The notes: a model not told the origin generated them from the sequence alone. A stretch of DNA of 64,000 nt from Pantoea sp. alder81 (GCF_020179835.1 NZ_JAIUDA010000010.1:124001-188000); one strand, 5' to 3'. Shown: positions 46,166 through 55,060, counted from the first letter of the stretch. A program made the numbers and translations.

Positions 46166-47530
46166 TTAAAACCAGCGTAACTGGCGACGCAGGCTCACCA
46201 CATGGCCAACGATAATCAACGCCGGGCTGGCAAACTGCTGCGCCAGGGTGCTGAGTTCGGCTAACGTCGCGGTATCCACCCGTTGCTCTGACGTCGTGCC
46301 ATTCTGCACGATGGCGACCGGCATCGCGGCATCCATCCCGTGCTGCAACAGCTGGCGCTGAATCTCTGGCGCCTGATTCAAGCCCATATAGAACACCAGC
46401 GTTTGCTGTTCTGCTGCCAGCTTACTCCACTCAATCTCACCCTGCTGTTGCAGATGACCGGTGACAAAGCGCACGCTCTGTGCGTGATCGCGGTGCGTCA
46501 GCGGAATGCCGCTGTATGCGGCACAGCCGGAGGCGGCGGTAATACCCGGCACCACGCTGAACGGAATGTTGTGCTGTGCCAGTACTTCCAGTTCCTCACC
46601 CCCGCGACCGAAAATAAAGGGATCGCCGCCTTTCAGACGCACTACACGTTTACCGCTCTGCGCTTGTTCCAGCAGCAGCTGATTGATTTGCGACTGCGGC
46701 ACACAGTGATGTCCGGCCTGTTTACCGACGAAGATGCGTTCAGCATCGCGCCGCACCAGGTTGAGAATCGGTTCAGATACCAGACGGTCATAAACAACCA
46801 CATCGGCCTGCTGGATGCACTGTAAGCCTTTAAGCGTCAATAATCCGGCATCGCCTGGACCCGCGCCCACCAGCACCACTTCACCTTGTTGAGACCGCGG
46901 CGCGTCGAACAGCGTATCAACGATATGATCGGCGCGCGGCTGATCACCATTGGCCAGCGTTTGCGCCAGACGATCGCTGGCAAAGAAGCGTTCCCAGAAT
47001 GCCCGGCGCTGTCCCATGCTCGCAAATGTCTGCTTTACCCGGCCGCGTAGTGACCCGGCGAGTGAGACCAGTTGGCCTAAATGTTGCGGCAGCATCGCCT
47101 CCAGCTTTTCACGCATCAGGCGAGCCAGCACCGGCGCGCGTCCGCCGGATGACACGGCAATCATCAGCGGGGAGCGATCGACAATCGACGGCATGATGGC
47201 GGTGGCCTCCTGCGGTGCATCCACCAGATTACAGAAGATGCGGCGCAGTTCGGCAGCATCGCCCACCTGTTGATTCACGGCGTCATCGTCGGTGGCGGCA
47301 ATCACCAGCCAGCACTCATCCAGCCACTGCTCTTCAAAGCTGCCGGGGAGTAAATGTAACTTTCCCTGTTCAGCCCACTGTTGAAATACAGGGGAAAAAT
47401 CCAGTGCGCCGACGTGCAGATCGGCTCCGGCATCCAGCAGCAGGCGCGCTTTGCGTTCTGCCACATCACCGCCGCCGACCAGTAAACAACGTTTGCCCTG
47501 CAGGCGGCAAAACAGCGGAAAATAGTCCAT
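46166..47530 (-). CDS. cysG: Siroheme synthase CysG (trifunctional)
   Basis: This 454-residue enzyme makes siroheme from uroporphyrinogen III for sulfite and nitrite reductases. The N-terminal half is the dehydrogenase/ferrochelatase, with NAD motif CLLVGGGDVAERKARLLL. The C-terminal half is the SAM-dependent uroporphyrinogen methyltransferase, with VGAGPGDAGLLTLKGL and LKGGDPFIFGRGGEEL. Length is near E. coli CysG (457). It lies downstream of nirC on the same strand, but a terminator (47542-47566) lies between, so it probably has its own promoter as well. Confidence 0.97.
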   Translation of the reverse strand: MDYFPLFCRLQGKRCLLVGGGDVAERKARLLLDAGADLHVGALDFSPVFQQWAEQGKLHLLPGSFEEQWLDECWLVIAATDDDAVNQQVGDAAELRRIFCNLVDAPQEATAIMPSIVDRSPLMIAVSSGGRAPVLARLMREKLEAMLPQHLGQLVSLAGSLRGRVKQTFASMGQRRAFWERFFASDRLAQTLANGDQPRADHIVDTLFDAPRSQQGEVVLVGAGPGDAGLLTLKGLQCIQQADVVVYDRLVSEPILNLVRRDAERIFVGKQAGHHCVPQSQINQLLLEQAQSGKRVVRLKGGDPFIFGRGGEELEVLAQHNIPFSVVPGITAASGCAAYSGIPLTHRDHAQSVRFVTGHLQQQGEIEWSKLAAEQQTLVFYMGLNQAPEIQRQLLQHGMDAAMPVAIVQNGTTSEQRVDTATLAELSTLAQQFASPALIIVGHVVSLRRQLRWF

Positions 47531-47541
47531 CGCTCATCCTC

Positions 47542-47566
47542 AAAAAAGCCCGCAATGTGCGGGCTT
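47542..47566 (-). terminator. Terminator between nirC and cysG
   Basis: AAGCCCGCA / TGCGGGCTT with a 3-base loop is followed by a U6 tract in minus-strand RNA. It lies 8 bases past the nirC stop and 12 bases before the cysG start. Confidence 0.88.
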
Positions 47567-47573
47567 AGAAACG

Positions 47574-48377
47574 TTAAACCGATTTAAGCGCAGTGGCTTG
47601 TGGCGCCACTTGCGGTCGTTGTGCCTGTGGTGTGGCGTACCAGTATCCGAGGCCCATCAATATCATCCCAGAGAACATGTTACCCAGCGTCACCCACAGC
47701 AGATTATGACCGATGCCGCTTAAGGTCAGATCGGCATTATGCTGACCAAACCACGACAGTGCAAAGACCGTCATGTTCGCCACGGAGTGTTCGTAGCCTG
47801 AAGCGATAAAGGCCAGCAGGCACCACCAGATGGCAAGGAATTTCGCCGTGCCTTCGGTGCGCACCGCCATCCAGATCGCCAGACATACCAGCCAGTTACA
47901 CAGTGCGCCCTTGAAGAACAGCGCCATGGCGGGCTGCGTAGTTTTCGCCAGCGCTGCGCTATGAATCAAGGCGCTGGCATTGGGCAGCATCGCACCTGCT
48001 GCATAGTAGTAGAGCAGGGCGACAAACACCGAGCCAATCAGGTTGCCCAGCCAGGTTTGCGGCAGCACGCACCACATCTGACCCTGGCTGATGGTGCCAG
48101 CTTTGACGCCGACGGTGAGGAACATCGTATGGCCGGTAAACAGCTCCGACCCGGCAATGATCACCAGCGTCAGGGCGATACCAAAGGTTGCGCCCATAAT
48201 CAGCGGACGCCAGGCAGGATCGGCCAGGTTGCCGAGGGTGAAAATCAGAATGATGGCGAGGCCAACGTAAGCGCCCGCCATCGCCGAGCTAATCCAGAAG
48301 GCCAGCGGGCTGTGCTGCGCCGTTCGCACAATGCGTGCTGCGTTGTTGGCGCAGGTGTTCAGGGTGTCAGTAAACAT
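47574..48377 (-). CDS. nirC: Nitrite transporter NirC (FocA/NirC family)
   Basis: This 267-residue inner-membrane channel moves nitrite for the cytoplasmic NirBD reductase. Six hydrophobic segments can be seen, such as FWISSAMAGAYVGLAIILIF, LIMGATFGIALTLVIIAGSE and FLAIWWCLLAFIASGYEHSVANM. The SELFTGHTM and GYEHSVANMT stretches are the family's pore motifs. Length matches E. coli NirC (268). It follows nirD by 30 bases in the nirB-nirD-nirC unit and ends at a strong terminator. Confidence 0.97.
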   Translation of the reverse strand: MFTDTLNTCANNAARIVRTAQHSPLAFWISSAMAGAYVGLAIILIFTLGNLADPAWRPLIMGATFGIALTLVIIAGSELFTGHTMFLTVGVKAGTISQGQMWCVLPQTWLGNLIGSVFVALLYYYAAGAMLPNASALIHSAALAKTTQPAMALFFKGALCNWLVCLAIWMAVRTEGTAKFLAIWWCLLAFIASGYEHSVANMTVFALSWFGQHNADLTLSGIGHNLLWVTLGNMFSGMILMGLGYWYATPQAQRPQVAPQATALKSV

Positions 48378-48407
48378 AGTGACGTCTCATAAAGTGAAGG
48401 CATTCTG

Positions 48408-48734
48408 TCAGGCGCACACTTCGACCAGGCCCGCAGTGACGCGCACCGGATAGCTCGCCACCGATCGGGATGCATCTTCGAGGCAGACGCCATCGCTCAA
48501 GCGGAAGCGTTGTTTTTTCAGCGGGCTGGCGACCCATAGCGTGTGCTGGTGCTCTGCAATCAGGCCACGTGACAGCACGCTGGCCTCGGCGAAAGGATCG
48601 ATGTTGTTGAGTGCATACAGTTGCTCATCGTCTCGTGGACGGAAGATGGCAATCTGTTGACCTTTCACCAGCGCGCAGACGCCGGTGGCAGGCAGGATTT
48701 GCTCGAGTTCACATACTGAGTGCCACTGGCTCAT
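48408..48734 (-). CDS. nirD: Nitrite reductase small subunit NirD
   Basis: This 108-residue partner of NirB has a Rieske-like fold but lacks the Cys/His cluster ligands, as in other enterobacterial NirD. It begins MSQWHSVCELEQILPATGVCALV and carries ALNNIDPFAEASVLSRGLI and ASPLKKQRFRLSDGVCLED. NirBD reduces nitrite to ammonia with NADH. Length equals E. coli NirD (108). Its start overlaps the nirB stop by 4 bases. Confidence 0.97.
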   Translation of the reverse strand: MSQWHSVCELEQILPATGVCALVKGQQIAIFRPRDDEQLYALNNIDPFAEASVLSRGLIAEHQHTLWVASPLKKQRFRLSDGVCLEDASRSVASYPVRVTAGLVEVCA

Positions 48735-51271
48735 GCGTCGATCTCCTCAATCTGGGTGACCGCAATACGCTCGGCAGGGCGTGCCGGACGATGCTGATCG
48801 CGCTGGTTAATGTGCTGCACCAGCGGGTCGCGCTGATCGCTATTGATAAAGGTGCTGAAGTGGATTTGCTGCTGCGGATCCTTGACGGTTGCGGCCCATT
48901 CACATTCGACTTTGCCGCGCAGGCGCGTCATCTCACTCTCCAGCTGCGCGTTGAGGCTGAGTTTGTCGTCAACAATCACGCTGCGCAGATAGTCGATACC
49001 GCCTTCCATGCTTTCCAGCCACAGCGAGGTGCGCTGCACGCGATCGCCGGTGCGGATATAGAACATCATGAAACGATCGAGGTAGGTGAGCAGGGTATCG
49101 CGATCCAGATCCGCCGCCAGCAGATCGGCGTGACGCGGTTTCATGCCGCCGTTGCCACACACATACAGGTTCCAGCCTTTCTCCGTGGCGATGATGCCGA
49201 CGTCTTTACCCTGCGCTTCCGCGCATTCGCGGGTGCAGCCTGAGACACCAAACTTCATTTTGTGTGGTGTGCGGATGCCTTTGTAACGATTCTCCAGCTC
49301 AATGCCGAAGCCCAGACTGTCGCCCACACCGAAACGGCACCAGCTGCTGCCAACGCAGGTTTTCGCCATGCGCAGCGCTTTGGCATACGCCTGACCGGTT
49401 TCAAACCCGGCATCAATCAGCAGGGACCAGATGGCGGGCAGATCGTCGCGCTGGGCACCAAACAGGCCAATGCGCTGTGAACCGGTGATTTTTGTGTAGA
49501 GATTGTACTGACGGGCCACGGCACCGATGGCCATTAAACCTTCAGGTGTGATTTCACCGCCGGGTGAGCGCGGGATCACCGAGTAGGTGCCATCTTTCTG
49601 GATATTGCCGAGGAACAGGTCATTGCTGTCTTGTAGCGGTGCCAGCTGAGGCTTGAGCACATAGTCGTTCCAGCAGGAGGCCAGCAGCGACGCCACAGTG
49701 GGTTTACACACCTCACAGCCATAACCCTGACCGTATTTCGCCAGCAACGCATCGAAGGATGCGATCTCTTCGACGCGAATCAGGTGATACAGCTCCTGGC
49801 GTGAGTAGGGGAAGTGCTCGCACAGGTGATTGTTGACTTCGATGCCCTGACGGCTCAGCTCCGCGTTGAGCACCTGGGTGATCAGTGGAATACAACCGCC
49901 GCAGCCAGTGCCGGCGCGGGTTTCGCTTTTTAGCATCGCCACGGTGTGGCAACCACCTTGCACCGCCTTGACGATATCGCCTTTGCTGACATCGAAGCAG
50001 GAGCAGATTTGCGCGCTATCCGGCAGGGAATCGACGCCTAATACCGGCTTCTCACCGCTGCCTGCAGGCAGAATCAAACCTTCGGGATTCTCAGGCAGCG
50101 CGATGTTATTCAGTGCCAGCTGCAGCAGATTGCCGTAATCGCTGGTGTCACCCACCAACACCGCGCCAAGCAGTGTGCGATTGTCTTCACTGACAATCAG
50201 GCGCTTGTAGATGTGTTTCTGTTCATCGAGCCACATATAGCTACGCGCACCTGGCGTGCGGCCATGCGCATCGCCAATGCCGCCGACATCCACGCCCAGC
50301 AGCTTGAGTTTGGCGCTCATATCGGCGCCAGAGAAGACATTCTCACGTCCCAGCAACACATCGCTGGCGACCTGTGCCATTTTGTAGCCGGGTGCCACCA
50401 GGCCGAAAAGACGGTTCTGCCAGGCGGCACACTCACCAATCGCATAAATCGCGGTATCACTGGTTTGGCAGCGATCGTCAATGGCGATACCACCGCGCTG
50501 GCCGAGATCCAGCCCGCACTGTTTCGCCAGTTTGTCTTGTGGGCGAATGCCGGTGGAGAACACAATGAAATCGACATCCAGCGCGCTGCCATCCGCAAAT
50601 TCCAGCGTCTTACCGCCTTTGGCGTGATGCACAATTTGTTGAGTGTTTTTGCCAGTGTGCACTTGCACACCCATCTGCTCGATTTTGCGGCGTAGCTGTT
50701 CGCCGCCTTGCACATCCAATTGCTCGGCCATTAACCCCGGCGCAAACTCAATAACATGGGTTTCGATGCCGAGATTTTTTAGTGCTCCTGCGGCTTCCAG
50801 GCCGAGTAATCCACCCCCAATCACCGCACCACGTTTAGTGCGGCGCGCACAGGCTTCAATGGCGTTGAGATCTTCGATGGTGCGGTAGACAAAACAGTCG
50901 CTACCCTCTGAGCCTTTGATCGGCGGTATCCACGGATAAGAGCCGGTGGCGAATATCAGCGTGTCGTAATGCACCGCGCGACCGGTATTGGAGTGAATCA
51001 GTTTTTCGTCGCGGTTGATGGTAATGGCCCGTTCACCGATCAGCAGGTTGACCTGATGTTTTTCATAATAGCCGGGGCGAACCAGCGACAGCTCTTCAGC
51101 GGTGTGATGGGAGAAATAGGCGGAAAGGTGGACGCGGTCATAGGCGACGCGCGGTTCTTCACAAAAGACGGTAATAGCGAATTGGCCGGGCTCGGCTTTG
51201 TCGATCAGTTCTTCTATAAAGCGGTGGCCCACCATGCCGTTGCCAATAATCACGACACTGTGCTTGCTCAT
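48731..51271 (-). CDS. nirB: NADH-dependent nitrite reductase large subunit NirB
   Basis: This 846-residue cytoplasmic enzyme reduces nitrite to ammonium. The N-terminal half is an FAD/NAD(P) oxidoreductase (VVIIGNGMVGHRFIEELI and GAVIGGGLLGLEAAGAL). BFD-like [2Fe-2S] cysteines follow (ICSCFDVSKGDI, GTGCGGCIPLI). The C-terminal siroheme-[4Fe-4S] domain has TCVGSSWCRFG and FGVSGCTRECAEA. ATG 51271 (MSKHSVVIIGNGM) matches E. coli NirB (847); the longer frame to 51349 crosses the promoter. Expression should need FNR and nitrate/nitrite signals through the sites just upstream. Confidence 0.97.
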   Translation of the reverse strand: MSKHSVVIIGNGMVGHRFIEELIDKAEPGQFAITVFCEEPRVAYDRVHLSAYFSHHTAEELSLVRPGYYEKHQVNLLIGERAITINRDEKLIHSNTGRAVHYDTLIFATGSYPWIPPIKGSEGSDCFVYRTIEDLNAIEACARRTKRGAVIGGGLLGLEAAGALKNLGIETHVIEFAPGLMAEQLDVQGGEQLRRKIEQMGVQVHTGKNTQQIVHHAKGGKTLEFADGSALDVDFIVFSTGIRPQDKLAKQCGLDLGQRGGIAIDDRCQTSDTAIYAIGECAAWQNRLFGLVAPGYKMAQVASDVLLGRENVFSGADMSAKLKLLGVDVGGIGDAHGRTPGARSYMWLDEQKHIYKRLIVSEDNRTLLGAVLVGDTSDYGNLLQLALNNIALPENPEGLILPAGSGEKPVLGVDSLPDSAQICSCFDVSKGDIVKAVQGGCHTVAMLKSETRAGTGCGGCIPLITQVLNAELSRQGIEVNNHLCEHFPYSRQELYHLIRVEEIASFDALLAKYGQGYGCEVCKPTVASLLASCWNDYVLKPQLAPLQDSNDLFLGNIQKDGTYSVIPRSPGGEITPEGLMAIGAVARQYNLYTKITGSQRIGLFGAQRDDLPAIWSLLIDAGFETGQAYAKALRMAKTCVGSSWCRFGVGDSLGFGIELENRYKGIRTPHKMKFGVSGCTRECAEAQGKDVGIIATEKGWNLYVCGNGGMKPRHADLLAADLDRDTLLTYLDRFMMFYIRTGDRVQRTSLWLESMEGGIDYLRSVIVDDKLSLNAQLESEMTRLRGKVECEWAATVKDPQQQIHFSTFINSDQRDPLVQHINQRDQHRPARPAERIAVTQIEEIDA

Positions 51272-51302
51272 GCTTGCCTCAAAAATTGCGGTATCTGCGC
51301 TT

Positions 51303-51308
51303 ACGATA
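51303..51308 (-). promoter_or_regulatory. Probable nirB -10 element
   Basis: On the minus strand TATCGT lies 31-36 bases before the nirB ATG. If transcription starts near 51295, the FNR box centres at -41.5, which is the class II activator position known for E. coli nirB. Confidence 0.55.
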
Positions 51309-51329
51309 GCGCGCTGCATCAGGCGCTTA

Positions 51330-51343
51330 TTGATGCACATCAA
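51330..51343. promoter_or_regulatory. FNR binding site of the nirB promoter
   Basis: TTGAT-GCAC-ATCAA is a perfect match to the FNR consensus TTGAT-N4-ATCAA. It is centred 65 bases from the nirB start codon, the distance that fits a -41.5 activator site. Induction of nirBDC without oxygen is therefore expected. Confidence 0.9.
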
Positions 51344-51356
51344 GCGCACCGCTATA

Positions 51357-51372
51357 TACCCATTTCGAGGTA
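51357..51372. promoter_or_regulatory. NarL/NarP 7-2-7 site of the nirB promoter
   Basis: TACCCAT-TT-CGAGGTA is an inverted pair of NarL/NarP heptamers with a 2-base gap. Its centre is 28 bases from the FNR box centre, the same spacing as the -69.5 site of the E. coli nirB promoter. Activation by nitrate or nitrite is expected. Confidence 0.75.
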
Positions 51373-51569
51373 TGTAATTGATTTCGAAAGAAATTGATAA
51401 GTGGCTTATTTGGTTGGATATTGTGCTGCGTCGGTCGCCATCAGTGCTGCACCAGCAAACTGAGCAGAGGACGTTTTCGGATGGTGATTTTGGCAGTCCA
51501 AAAACCTATGAGGCTGACGGACGGATTTTCGTGCTAGCTTAACTTGTTGCTTTGAAACAGGAGGAAGGC

Positions 51570-52853
51570 ATGGCGAACCGGTCACTGAAGTGGATTAACA
51601 ACCTGCGTCTGGCGGGCCAGCAGGGTCTGTGGCAGATGGAAATCAACGGCGGCAAAATAACGGCATTACGCCTCCAGCCACCGCAAATCACGCAGCAGGA
51701 TGATGCGCTGGATGCCGAAGGCGGACTGGCAAGTTCCCCATTTATCGAACCACACATCCATCTCGACACCACCCAAACCGCCGGGCAGCCCGCCTGGAAT
51801 CAATCCGGCACGCTATTTGAAGGTATTGAACGCTGGGCCGAACGCAAAGCGCTGCTCAGTCACGAAGATGTGAAGCAACGCGCACAGCAGACGCTGAAGT
51901 GGCAAATTGCCAACGGCATTCAGCATGTGCGCACTCACGTTGATGTGTCCGATCCCACACTGACCGCGTTAAAAGCGATGCTGGAAGTGAAAGCGGAAAT
52001 GGCGCCATGGATCGATATCCAAATCGTGGCGTTTCCGCAAGAGGGGATTCTCTCCTATCCCAACGGTGAAGCCCTGCTGGAAGAGGCGTTGCGACTCGGC
52101 GCAGATGTGGTAGGCGCCATTCCGCATTTTGAGTTCACGCGCGAGTACGGTGTGGAATCGCTGCACAAAACCTTCGCGCTCGCCAACCGCTATGACCGCA
52201 TGGTGGATGTGCACTGTGATGAGATCGATGATGAGCAGTCGCGCTTTGTCGAAACCGTGGCGGCACTGGCACATCGTGATGGCAATGGTGAACGTGTGAC
52301 TGCCAGCCACACCACGGCGATGCATTCCTACAACAATGCCTACACCTCGCGCTTATTCCGCTTGCTGAAGCTGTCGAAGATTAATTTTGTCGCCAATCCG
52401 CTGGTGAATATTCATCTGCAGGGACGTTTTGACAGCTATCCCAAACGTCGCGGTATCACGCGGGTAAAGGAGTTGCTGGAAGCCGATATTAACGTCTGCT
52501 TTGGCCATGATGATGTGTTTGATCCCTGGTATCCGCTGGGTACGGCCAGCATGCTGCAAGTGCTGCATATGGGATTACATGTTTGCCAGTTGATGGGCTA
52601 CGAGCAGATCGACAACGGCCTGAGCCTGATCACCACCAACAGCGCGAAAACCATGCAATTGAGGGATTACGGCCTGGCGGTGGGTGACCATGCTAGTCTG
52701 ATCATTCTGCCAGCTGAGAGCGGCTTTGATGCGGTGCGCAGACAAGTGCCCGTGCGCTATTCGATCCGTCAGGGAAGTGTGGTGGCGGCAACGCAGCCCG
52801 CGAGCAGCGAAATCTATTTAGGTGAGACGGAAGCAGTGACGTTCCGGCGATAA
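51570..52853 (+). CDS. codA: Cytosine deaminase (CodA)
   Basis: This 427-residue amidohydrolase, identical in length to E. coli CodA, converts cytosine to uracil and ammonia for pyrimidine salvage. Metal ligands are seen in VEPHIHLDTTQTAGQ-like (FIEPHIHLDTT), VHCDEIDDEQSRF, ASHTTAMHSYNNAY and CFGHDDVFDPWYPLG. ATG 51570 follows a strong GGAGGAAGG site. The permease gene codB, directly upstream in E. coli, is missing; nirB lies upstream on the other strand instead. It has its own 298-base upstream region shared with nirB, and ends at a hairpin facing tsgA. Confidence 0.96.
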   Translation: MANRSLKWINNLRLAGQQGLWQMEINGGKITALRLQPPQITQQDDALDAEGGLASSPFIEPHIHLDTTQTAGQPAWNQSGTLFEGIERWAERKALLSHEDVKQRAQQTLKWQIANGIQHVRTHVDVSDPTLTALKAMLEVKAEMAPWIDIQIVAFPQEGILSYPNGEALLEEALRLGADVVGAIPHFEFTREYGVESLHKTFALANRYDRMVDVHCDEIDDEQSRFVETVAALAHRDGNGERVTASHTTAMHSYNNAYTSRLFRLLKLSKINFVANPLVNIHLQGRFDSYPKRRGITRVKELLEADINVCFGHDDVFDPWYPLGTASMLQVLHMGLHVCQLMGYEQIDNGLSLITTNSAKTMQLRDYGLAVGDHASLIILPAESGFDAVRRQVPVRYSIRQGSVVAATQPASSEIYLGETEAVTFRR

Positions 52854-52860
52854 TCGCTGC

Positions 52861-52893
52861 AAAAAAAGAGTGCGCATCACTGCGCACTCTCTT
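52861..52893. terminator. Terminator between codA and tsgA
   Basis: The perfect 9-base stem GAGTGCGCA (52868-52876) / TGCGCACTC (52881-52889) has an A7 tract on its left, giving a U7 tail for tsgA transcripts on the minus strand. It may also stop codA transcripts. Confidence 0.85.
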
Positions 52894-52948
52894 AATACTG
52901 CACCAGGCAACAAAGGCGAACCTTTAGTACGCCCCTGCATATCACTCG

Positions 52949-54127
52949 TTAGTGCGTCACATGGCCGTGCTGGCGATGTTTAGTCACAAAGCCGAGCAGC
53001 ACACACATCACAAACACCACGGCATACAGGCCATTGGCGGTAGAGAGCGCTGCATGTGCGCCGCCTTTCGCCACAATCGGGCCGGTGACCACGAAGGTCA
53101 ACATGGTGCCAACGGTGCCGCAGGTCAGGATAAAGTTCACCAGCTTCGGCGAAGAGACTTTGGTTTGCAGCGAACCGAGCGTGATGATGGTGGTGTAAAT
53201 GGCGCTGGAGCTGAAGCCGAGAATCATGATGATCCAGTGCAGCATGCTGGCGTCGTTGGTGGTGACAAACCAGTACATTAAACCCGTCGCCAGTGCCGCC
53301 AATACCATCAGGATGCGCTGCAGATCGAAGAAGCGCAGCAGGAAGCTGAACACCCACATGCCGACCATGTACGCGGTCCAGAAGTTACCCACTAATTGAC
53401 CGGCTGCCGAAATATCCATACCCATCGATTTGGTCGCATACTCTGGCACCCAGGAGATGAAGCCCAGCTGACCGAGGATATAGCATAGCGCCGCAATCGA
53501 CAGGAACAGCACGCCGATGCCCCATTTCTCTTTCTCGCCACCTTGTACGGCAGCTTCGCTTTTCAGCACAGGGAATTCCACCATCAGCGTCAGGACGAAG
53601 ATGGCGATGTAAATCACACCAATACAGGCGTAAACCCAGTACCACGGCAGCATGCGAGCCAGCAACACACCGGCGATGATCGGGAAAATGGTACCGGCCA
53701 TGCTGAAGAAGGAGTCGGTAAACAGCAGACGCGAACCACGCTGACGGCCATCGTACAGATGGGTAATCAGGAAGGTACCGATCGACATGGTGATACCGCT
53801 GACCACACCGAGCACAAACATGCACAGCGAGAAGACGCTCAGGTTATGGCTGGTCATCAGGCCCGCCACCGCGAGGATCATCAGTACAAAGCCAAAGATC
53901 AGCTGGCGTTTCAACGGCACAATCACCATCAGCCAGGCGTTAAGGAATACCGCCACCAGGATACCGGCATTCAGGAAGGTGAAGGTGTTGCTCATTTCTG
54001 AGATGGGCAACTGGAAATATTGGGCAATATTATCCAGTACCATACCGGTAACGATCACCAGCGCGCCGGTGAGCGCGTAGGAGAAAAAGCTGATCCAGGT
54101 AAGGCCAATGCGATTACGGTTTGTCAT
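52949..54127 (-). CDS. tsgA: TsgA family MFS transporter
   Basis: This 392-residue inner-membrane protein has about 12 hydrophobic segments (for example WISFFSYALTGALVIVTGMVL, GVVSGITMSIGTFLITHLYDG and FLSIAALCYILGQLGFISWV). E. coli TsgA has 393 residues; its substrate is not settled, and a link to tellurite or selenium stress is reported only for Salmonella. ATG 54127 (MTNRNRIGLTWISFF) is chosen by alignment; the open frame continues far upstream into ppiA promoter DNA. It is divergent from ppiA, with a CRP site between. Confidence 0.93.
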   Translation of the reverse strand: MTNRNRIGLTWISFFSYALTGALVIVTGMVLDNIAQYFQLPISEMSNTFTFLNAGILVAVFLNAWLMVIVPLKRQLIFGFVLMILAVAGLMTSHNLSVFSLCMFVLGVVSGITMSIGTFLITHLYDGRQRGSRLLFTDSFFSMAGTIFPIIAGVLLARMLPWYWVYACIGVIYIAIFVLTLMVEFPVLKSEAAVQGGEKEKWGIGVLFLSIAALCYILGQLGFISWVPEYATKSMGMDISAAGQLVGNFWTAYMVGMWVFSFLLRFFDLQRILMVLAALATGLMYWFVTTNDASMLHWIIMILGFSSSAIYTTIITLGSLQTKVSSPKLVNFILTCGTVGTMLTFVVTGPIVAKGGAHAALSTANGLYAVVFVMCVLLGFVTKHRQHGHVTH

Positions 54128-54237
54128 GTTCTGAACCTGTGAAGCGCCGGGATTGGCAAAAAGTGTCATGAATTGTAAATGCAACTGTGATCTTAATAAA
54201 CAACGAGTGTAACGAGCGCGAAATATTTCATTAATAG

Positions 54238-54253
54238 TGTGATTTTCATCACG
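54238..54253. promoter_or_regulatory. CRP binding site between tsgA and ppiA
   Basis: TGTGA-TTTTCA-TCACG matches the CRP consensus TGTGA-N6-TCACA at all but the last base. It lies about 110 bases from the tsgA start and 140 from the ppiA start. CRP control of ppiA is known in E. coli, and crp itself is encoded 6 kb away. Confidence 0.8.
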
Positions 54254-54389
54254 CAAATGATTGCGCGCCCCAGAAAGTATGACAATCGCAACATCAGCGT
54301 AAATATCGGTAAAACGCTGGCTCTTGTATAACTTGCTCTTTACAATCGATCTCGTTTTTGAGCTTGCACTCCATGGTAAGGAATCTTTC

Positions 54390-54962
54390 ATGTTTAAACG
54401 TACTTTGACAGCGGCAGTCGCCCTGTTAGCGCTCTCTTCTGTATCCGCTACCGCTCTGGCAGCCAAAGGGGATACTCATGTGCTGCTCACCACCTCTGCG
54501 GGCAATATCGAACTCGAACTGAACAACCAGAAAGCCCCGGTCTCGGTGAAAAACTTTGTCGACTACGTCAACAACGGTTTTTATAACAACACCATCTTCC
54601 ACCGCGTGATTCCTGGTTTCATGGTTCAGGGCGGCGGTTTCACTACGGATATGCAGCAGAAGCAGACCGTGGCACCCATCAAGAATGAAGCCGATAACGG
54701 TTTGCGTAACCTGCGTGGCACCATCTCGATGGCGCGTACTGCAGATAAAGATAGCGCCACCAGCCAGTTCTTCCTCAACGTCGCGGATAACGCGTTCCTC
54801 GATCACGGCCAACGTGACTTCGGGTATGCGGTATTTGGTAAAGTTGTGAAAGGTCAGGATGTGATCGACAAGATTGCTCAGGTGCCTACCAAAGATGTCG
54901 GCCCGTACCAAAATGTGCCGTCAAAACCGATTGTTATCCTGTCTGCTAAAGTCCTGCCTTAA
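54390..54962 (+). CDS. ppiA: Periplasmic peptidyl-prolyl cis-trans isomerase A (PpiA)
   Basis: This 190-residue cyclophilin helps fold periplasmic proteins. A signal peptide (MFKRTLTAAVALLALSSVSA with cleavage near ALA) precedes the cyclophilin fold, with active-site residues in NNTIFHRVIPGFMVQGGGF, SMARTADKDSATSQFFLNV and FGYAVFGKVVKGQDV. Length equals E. coli PpiA. ATG 54390 follows TGGTAAGGAATC. It leads the run ppiA-yhfG-fic-pabA-argD, the same order as in E. coli. Confidence 0.97.
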   Translation: MFKRTLTAAVALLALSSVSATALAAKGDTHVLLTTSAGNIELELNNQKAPVSVKNFVDYVNNGFYNNTIFHRVIPGFMVQGGGFTTDMQQKQTVAPIKNEADNGLRNLRGTISMARTADKDSATSQFFLNVADNAFLDHGQRDFGYAVFGKVVKGQDVIDKIAQVPTKDVGPYQNVPSKPIVILSAKVLP

Positions 54963-55060
54963 TGATTTAACGCGCCGCTGCTCGCTGGCGCGTTCTGCTG
55001 CTCTCCGGCAAAGCTAAAATTTGCTCTTATACTTAGGGCAAATTGCTTGTCGGAGGCGCA

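Noticed and set aside
51272..51349. N-terminal extension of nirB to 51349
   Set aside because: The extension would be translated from DNA containing the -10 element and the FNR box; MSKHSVVIIGNG at 51271 is the conserved start.
51352..51376. Possible fragment of an ERIC end (TATACCCATTTCGAG) upstream of nirB
   Set aside because: It resembles the ERIC terminus by chance; the same bases form a NarL/NarP 7-2-7 pair at the expected distance from the FNR box, and no other ERIC sequence follows.
54128..54466. N-terminal extension of tsgA to 54466
   Set aside because: It would cross the CRP site and run into ppiA; the added residues are not membrane-like, and E. coli TsgA starts at the equivalent of 54127.
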